From NCBI GenBank assembly GCA_037133215.1, contig JBAXOM010000074.1, forward strand, positions 1 to 10,047: a stretch of DNA of 10,047 nucleotides. Direction: 5' to 3'. A model generated the notes under the pieces. It had not been told where the DNA came from, did not search any database, and worked only from the letters and a program-made list of their open reading frames with translations. The position numbers were made by a program, and so were the translations under genes. Origin of the DNA: F1-60-MAGs149 sp037133215. Lineage in GTDB: Bacteria; Actinomycetota; Thermoleophilia; Gaiellales; F1-60-MAGs149. Each line of letters starts with the position of its first letter. Within the stretch, counting starts at the first letter, position 1. Below, in pieces: positions 7,327 through 10,047 of the stretch.

Positions 7327-7343
7327 TGAGCCACAGTCATCGC

Positions 7344-7349
7344 TACGAT
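7344..7349 (+). promoter_or_regulatory. Predicted -10 element upstream of the small membrane protein gene
   Basis: TACGAT fits TANNNT and ends 6 bases before an ATG at 7356, the same spacing and hexamer as the -10 of the cation exporter on the other strand. The octamer TACGATTG also occurs 33 bases upstream (7311-7318), inside the end of the copper gene. No clear -35 is visible. The predicted transcript would begin near 7356, which is an 8-codon ORF rather than the main gene. Confidence 0.4.
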
Positions 7350-7355
7350 TGCCCG

Positions 7356-7382
7356 ATGCGAATGGACTTTCAATGGAACTAA
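7356..7382 (+). other. Possible 8-codon leader ORF (MRMDFQWN)
   Basis: ATG at 7356 opens a frame of eight codons that ends at TAA 7380-7382. It begins 6 bases after a TACGAT -10 candidate, where a leaderless message would start. It overlaps the start of the next ORF (ATG 7373) by 10 bases in another frame. It could be a translated leader that delivers ribosomes to the downstream start, a chance ORF, or the true N-terminus of the next gene if a base has been lost or gained nearby. No homology can be judged at this length. Confidence 0.25.
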
Positions 7383-7708
7383 CGCTGTGGCAAGAAGTGC
7401 TTTGGGCGTGGATCGTTTTGACGATTGCGCCTAAGTTGATCATCTTTCCGATCATTCATTTCATGCGCGAAGCGCTCAAGGACACGAAGCGGCAAGACGA
7501 GATCGATGCTGAGTGGCTGGCCAGCCTCGAAGACTCTGATCGCGGCGGCGGTAATGATCGCCATCCCCGAAGTCGTCGGCCGTGGATGCCAGGCCCACGA
7601 CGAGGCCCGGGCAATGGAACGGGTGGCGCGGCGCGTGTCGAGCCACGTTCGCCGAGACGGATCGAAGCGCGGGCGAACCGCCTTCGCCGTCCTCTGCCAT
7701 CGCGGTGA
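7373..7708 (+). CDS. Small hypothetical membrane protein with Arg-rich tail
   Basis: I do not recognise this 111-residue protein. It opens MELTLWQEVLWAW and has one hydrophobic segment (about 8-31) containing IVLTIAPKLIIFPIIHF. A charged, helix-prone stretch follows (32-56, REALKDTKRQDEIDAEWL), then a low-complexity tail (57-111) rich in Arg, Gly and Pro with about 16 arginines, likely cytosolic. ATG 7373 is the first in-frame ATG after the copper gene stop; an upstream non-ATG start cannot be excluded. Ribosome binding is weak (GGA 6 bases upstream). The stop is the TGA of a GTGA overlap with the glycosylase gene, which supports this reading frame as translated. The first 56 residues look like a real protein. 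The tail is less certain, since another frame there has higher GC at third positions, so a frameshift in a shorter or different C-terminus is possible. Confidence 0.55.
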   Translation: MELTLWQEVLWAWIVLTIAPKLIIFPIIHFMREALKDTKRQDEIDAEWLASLEDSDRGGGNDRHPRSRRPWMPGPRRGPGNGTGGAARVEPRSPRRIEARANRLRRPLPSR

Positions 7709-8316
7709 CGATCGCACACCTGATTGACGAACTCGCGGCCTGTGAGACACCGTCGACGCTGATCAACCCGTTTCGGGACCAGATCGCCGAGTTCGACGGT
7801 CCAAACGCCCCCGCCCTGCGCTGTGCAAACGTGCTCGCCTATCTTGCCGAGCGACCAACGCCTCGAGCACTGCTCGTCGGCGAGGCAATGGGGTGGCGCG
7901 GCGGCCGCTTCTCTGGCATTGCCTTTACCAGCGAACGGCAACTAGCGGAATGGGGCGCGCCCTTCTCCGCATCGTCGCTCCACCCAGGTGGCTGGACAGA
8001 GAGCTCGGCCACGATCATCCATGGCGTGCTTGACGAGTTAGAACTTGAACGCCAAGTGGTGCTGTGGAATACCGTCCCTTTTCACCCACACCCGCCAGGG
8101 AAGCCGCTCGGCAATCGAGCCCCAAAGGTGCGTGAAATCGCACTCGGCAAGCCCTTCCTGGAGCAATTGATCGGTCTCCTCCGGCCGGCCGAGATAATCG
8201 CCGTCGGCCGTGTCGCCGAAGGAACCCTCGGCGACCTCGCGACGGGCCGCGTGCGCCACCCCGCCCAGGGCGGCGCGACGCTGTGCCGCAATGGCCTGCG
8301 CGCGCTGCTCGGCTAG
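7705..8316 (+). CDS. Uracil-DNA glycosylase superfamily protein
   Basis: This 203-residue soluble protein matches the uracil-DNA glycosylase fold, whose members cut uracil or related damaged bases from DNA to start base-excision repair. The active-site motif 1 region is VGEAMGWRGGRFSGIAF (58-74), with Met where family 4/5 enzymes usually have Pro (GEAPG). A central WNTVPFHPH and NRAP segment follows, then IAVGRVAEGTL, and the motif 2 His-Pro is RHPAQGG (His185). No Cys pattern for a 4Fe-4S cluster is evident, unlike families 4 and 5. I chose GTG 7705 because it gives a GTGA overlap with the preceding ORF and starts just before the conserved helix HLIDELAAC. An in-frame ATG at 7582 would add 41 unconserved residues inside the upstream gene. 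No Shine-Dalgarno is seen, so translation probably depends on coupling. Substrate and activity are unproven. Confidence 0.75.
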   Translation: MTIAHLIDELAACETPSTLINPFRDQIAEFDGPNAPALRCANVLAYLAERPTPRALLVGEAMGWRGGRFSGIAFTSERQLAEWGAPFSASSLHPGGWTESSATIIHGVLDELELERQVVLWNTVPFHPHPPGKPLGNRAPKVREIALGKPFLEQLIGLLRPAEIIAVGRVAEGTLGDLATGRVRHPAQGGATLCRNGLRALLG

Positions 8317-8342
8317 GCGGGCTCGGCCAAACCGCGCGCGCA
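8297..8342. terminator. GC-only inverted repeat around convergent stop codons, possible bidirectional terminator
   Basis: TGCGCGCGC (8297-8305) is perfectly complementary to GCGCGCGCA (8334-8342). The 28 bases between them contain the shared CTAG that ends both convergent genes. The placement is what a two-way terminator would need. However, there is no T-tract on either side, the loop is long, and alternating GC repeats arise easily in such DNA. Confidence 0.3.
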
Positions 8343-9089
8343 CCAGTCGCTCCACGAGCCCGCATAGATCTGTGTGTCCTCGCGGCCAAGCTCTGCCAGG
8401 CGCAACGCGAGTGCAGCGGCCGTGATGCCCGACCCGCAGTAGACAACGGGAGGCTTGGCGGAGGTGAGGACGTCACCGTCGATCGCATCGGGCGCGTTAA
8501 ACGGTGCGTTGCGGGCTCCGACGATGTGTCCGGCGACCGGATCCATCGGCTCGACCTCGCCCCGGAAGCGCTCGGGTACGCGCGCATCGAGCACGATCCG
8601 TCCGGCCTCGAGTGCTGCCTGCACACCCGTTGCGTCAAGCAGGTCGTCCGTTCGCTCCGCGCCAAGCACGAGGTCTCCGGGAGTCACGACAGCATCACCG
8701 ACGTCCAAGTCGTCATCCCAGGCCGCAATTCCCCCCTCGAGCACCTGCGACGGGACTCCGTGATGACGCAACAGCCACCAGGCGCGAGCGGCACCGCCCG
8801 TGCCATCGTCGTAGACCACGATCGCAGCGTCGCCGCACAAGCCGGCGCGTTGGAGTGACTGCTCAAAAACGGCGCGCTCCGGAAGCGGATGGCGCCCACC
8901 GAGACGATCGTCACGCACGGGCCCGCTGAGGTCGTCATCGAGATCAAGGTACAGCGCACCGGGAATGTGACCCTCGCGATACAACTCGAGTCCTGCTCCG
9001 TGCTGCCCGAGTCGAAATCGACAGTCGACAAACTGTGTTTTTGGTAAATCCCGAACCGCCTCCGCAGAGATCATGTGATGGCTCGTCAT
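8313..9089 (-). CDS. Thiosulfate/3-mercaptopyruvate sulfurtransferase (two rhodanese domains)
   Basis: This 258-residue protein has two rhodanese domains and should move sulfane sulfur from thiosulfate or 3-mercaptopyruvate to a thiol acceptor or cyanide. The inactive N-terminal domain (about 5-125) includes FVDCRFRLG, YREGHIPGALYLDLD and VVYDDGTGGAARAWWLL. The catalytic domain (about 145-255) includes LDARVPERFRG, GHIVGARNAPF and the active Cys218 in VYCGSGITA. The loop CGSGIT resembles SseA-type mercaptopyruvate enzymes more than the CRKGVT loop of classic thiosulfate rhodanese. The length is slightly short for the family (about 275-290), with no signal peptide. The ATG has AAGGAG 6 bases upstream and overlaps the stop of the cation exporter (ATGA), so the two are co-expressed. 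Its TAG lies in the CTAG shared with the convergent glycosylase gene. Confidence 0.9.
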   Translation of the reverse strand: MTSHHMISAEAVRDLPKTQFVDCRFRLGQHGAGLELYREGHIPGALYLDLDDDLSGPVRDDRLGGRHPLPERAVFEQSLQRAGLCGDAAIVVYDDGTGGAARAWWLLRHHGVPSQVLEGGIAAWDDDLDVGDAVVTPGDLVLGAERTDDLLDATGVQAALEAGRIVLDARVPERFRGEVEPMDPVAGHIVGARNAPFNAPDAIDGDVLTSAKPPVVYCGSGITAAALALRLAELGREDTQIYAGSWSDWCARGLAEPA

Positions 9090-10027
9090 GGTGCACTCCT
9101 TGGTTGCGTCAGGCGGCGTTGCAATTGCAGGCCTCGCGTGTGATCGATATCGATTTGAATCGTGACGTGCTCGATCTCAAAGTGCACCTGCACGATGTGT
9201 TCGATGCGGTGCAGCATGGCGTGCTGATCGACACCAGGCTCGATGACAACATGCATCGCGAGCGCGGGAAAGCCATCTGAGATCTGCCAGACGTGGAGGT
9301 CGTGCACGTTGCAGACCTCGGGCAGCGCCATCACGGTTCGTGCAAGCTCTTCGGGATCGATACCCGGTGGCGCCTCTTCCAGCAAGATGCGCACCGCGCT
9401 GCGCAGTACGCGTGCCGACGCGACGACGATCAAGACTGCGACGACGAGACTCGCGATCGCATCGGCCTGCACCCAACCAGTCAACATGATCACAACACCG
9501 GCGATCATCGCGGCGACCGACGAAAGTACGTCGGCGGCGAAATGGAGCATGGTGGCGTGCGCGTTGAGGTTCGAGCGAGCACCGGCCCGCAACAGCAAGA
9601 GGACGGGAATCAGATTGAGTACGACGGCGAGCGCGCCGATCAGCGCTACGCCACCGCCTTCGACAGGCCGCGGATCGGCGAGACGAGTAAAGGCCTCCCA
9701 ACCCACCCAGACGCTGAGTGCGATCAGAAACAGGGCATTGATCGTCGCGGCGAGAATCTCGGCACGCCGATAACCGAACGTGCGCGTTTTCGTCGCGGGC
9801 AAGCCAGCCAGCCACGCCGCCCCAACAGCCAGACCGACAGCCACACCGTCCGAGAGGTTATGAATCGCGTCTGCCACCAGCGCGAGCGAATCGAAGGAGA
9901 TCGCGGAAACGATTTGGATCACGCCCAGCAGCAGCGTCATCGCGAGCGAAATCCAGAGCGCCCGCCCCATGCTGGCACCGTGCCCGTGTCCATGCCCGCT
10001 GTGATCATGCCCGTGGTGATGGCTCAC
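9086..10027 (-). CDS. Cation diffusion facilitator family exporter (CzcD/ZitB type, probably zinc)
   Basis: This 313-residue inner-membrane transporter should export Zn2+ (possibly Co2+ or Cd2+) in exchange for protons. The N-terminus HHHGHDHSGHGHGHG (3-17) is a His-rich cytosolic metal-binding stretch. Six membrane helices follow. Helix 2 carries SLALVADAIHNLSD with His56 and Asp60, and helix 5 carries MLHFAADVLSS with His162 and Asp166: the paired HxxxD layout of the transport site in Zn-type members. FGYRRAEIL (84-92) is another family signature. The C-terminal cytosolic domain (about 210-300) includes VHDLHVWQIS. Length and topology are typical of CzcD/ZitB. The start is GTG 10027; no Shine-Dalgarno precedes it, but a TACGAT -10 candidate lies 6 bases upstream, suggesting a leaderless message. 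The stop overlaps the sulfurtransferase start by 4 bases. Confidence 0.93.
   Translation of the reverse strand: MSHHHGHDHSGHGHGHGASMGRALWISLAMTLLLGVIQIVSAISFDSLALVADAIHNLSDGVAVGLAVGAAWLAGLPATKTRTFGYRRAEILAATINALFLIALSVWVGWEAFTRLADPRPVEGGGVALIGALAVVLNLIPVLLLLRAGARSNLNAHATMLHFAADVLSSVAAMIAGVVIMLTGWVQADAIASLVVAVLIVVASARVLRSAVRILLEEAPPGIDPEELARTVMALPEVCNVHDLHVWQISDGFPALAMHVVIEPGVDQHAMLHRIEHIVQVHFEIEHVTIQIDIDHTRGLQLQRRLTQPRSAP
9096..9101 (-). promoter_or_regulatory. Strong ribosome binding site of the sulfurtransferase gene
   Basis: On the minus strand AAGGAG lies 6 bases before ATG 9089, inside the last codons of the cation exporter gene. This is the best Shine-Dalgarno match in the minus-strand operon and fixes the sulfurtransferase start. 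Confidence 0.75.
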
Positions 10028-10033
10028 GCACGA

Positions 10034-10039
10034 ATCGTA
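10034..10039 (-). promoter_or_regulatory. Predicted -10 element of a leaderless promoter for the cation exporter operon
   Basis: On the minus strand TACGAT is followed by 6 bases and then the GTG start at 10027, with no Shine-Dalgarno between. The hexamer and spacing match the box at 7344-7349 and resemble the one at 5688-5693. The -35 region would lie beyond the window edge, so it cannot be checked here. Confidence 0.5.
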
Positions 10040-10047
10040 TCGTCTCC

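Noticed and set aside
7582..7704. Upstream start for the glycosylase at ATG 7582
   Set aside because: The added 41 residues are low complexity and would overlap the small membrane protein gene by over 120 bases. GTG 7705 gives the GTGA junction typical of this window.
9977..10021. Repeat-like tract at the start of the cation exporter
   Set aside because: It is explained by His/Gly codons of the metal-binding N-terminus, not by a separate DNA repeat.

Overview
The window is gene-dense, GC-rich bacterial chromosome. The longest gap inside it is 46 bases and no stretch over 300 bases lacks a gene. It shows GTG starts, pervasive 4-base start/stop overlaps, a complete unfused trpE-G-D-C-F-B-A order, and -10-like boxes placed 6-7 bases before start codons with no Shine-Dalgarno (leaderless style). 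Together these suggest a high-GC actinobacterium, perhaps a deep-branching (Thermoleophilia-like) lineage. The taxonomic placement is an inference and is weak at class level.

Region 1 (1-5672, + strand) is a tryptophan biosynthesis operon. It enters inside trpE (chorismate-binding half of anthranilate synthase), followed by trpG (glutaminase subunit), trpD, trpC, trpF, trpB and trpA. Together they convert chorismate to L-tryptophan. Every junction overlaps (ATGA, GTGA or TAATG), so the subunit pairs TrpE/TrpG and TrpB/TrpA are probably made in step by translational coupling. The start of trpE and any attenuator or operator lie upstream of the window. TrpF is the odd member: its catalytic Cys and Asp are present, but its phosphate-binding loops are changed.

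Region 2 (5688-8316, + strand) begins with a likely leaderless promoter and a CopC-CopD-FixH/YtkA-like fusion, a predicted copper-handling membrane protein. It continues with a second -10-like box, a possible 8-codon leader ORF, a small one-helix membrane protein with an Arg-rich tail, and a uracil-DNA glycosylase superfamily protein coupled to it by GTGA. Composition looks less GC-rich in the copper gene than in the trp genes.

Region 3 (8313-10047, - strand) is a two-gene operon: a His-rich cation diffusion facilitator (zinc-type exporter) coupled by ATGA to a two-domain rhodanese sulfurtransferase. It has its own leaderless-type -10 at the window edge. It converges on the glycosylase gene, the two stop codons share one CTAG, and a GC-only 9-base inverted repeat brackets that junction.

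I found no tRNA, rRNA, CRISPR array, insertion sequence or prophage. No clearly new defence or mobile system is visible. The most useful leads are the atypical TrpF, the small Arg-tailed membrane protein with its leader ORF, and the shared leaderless promoter design.
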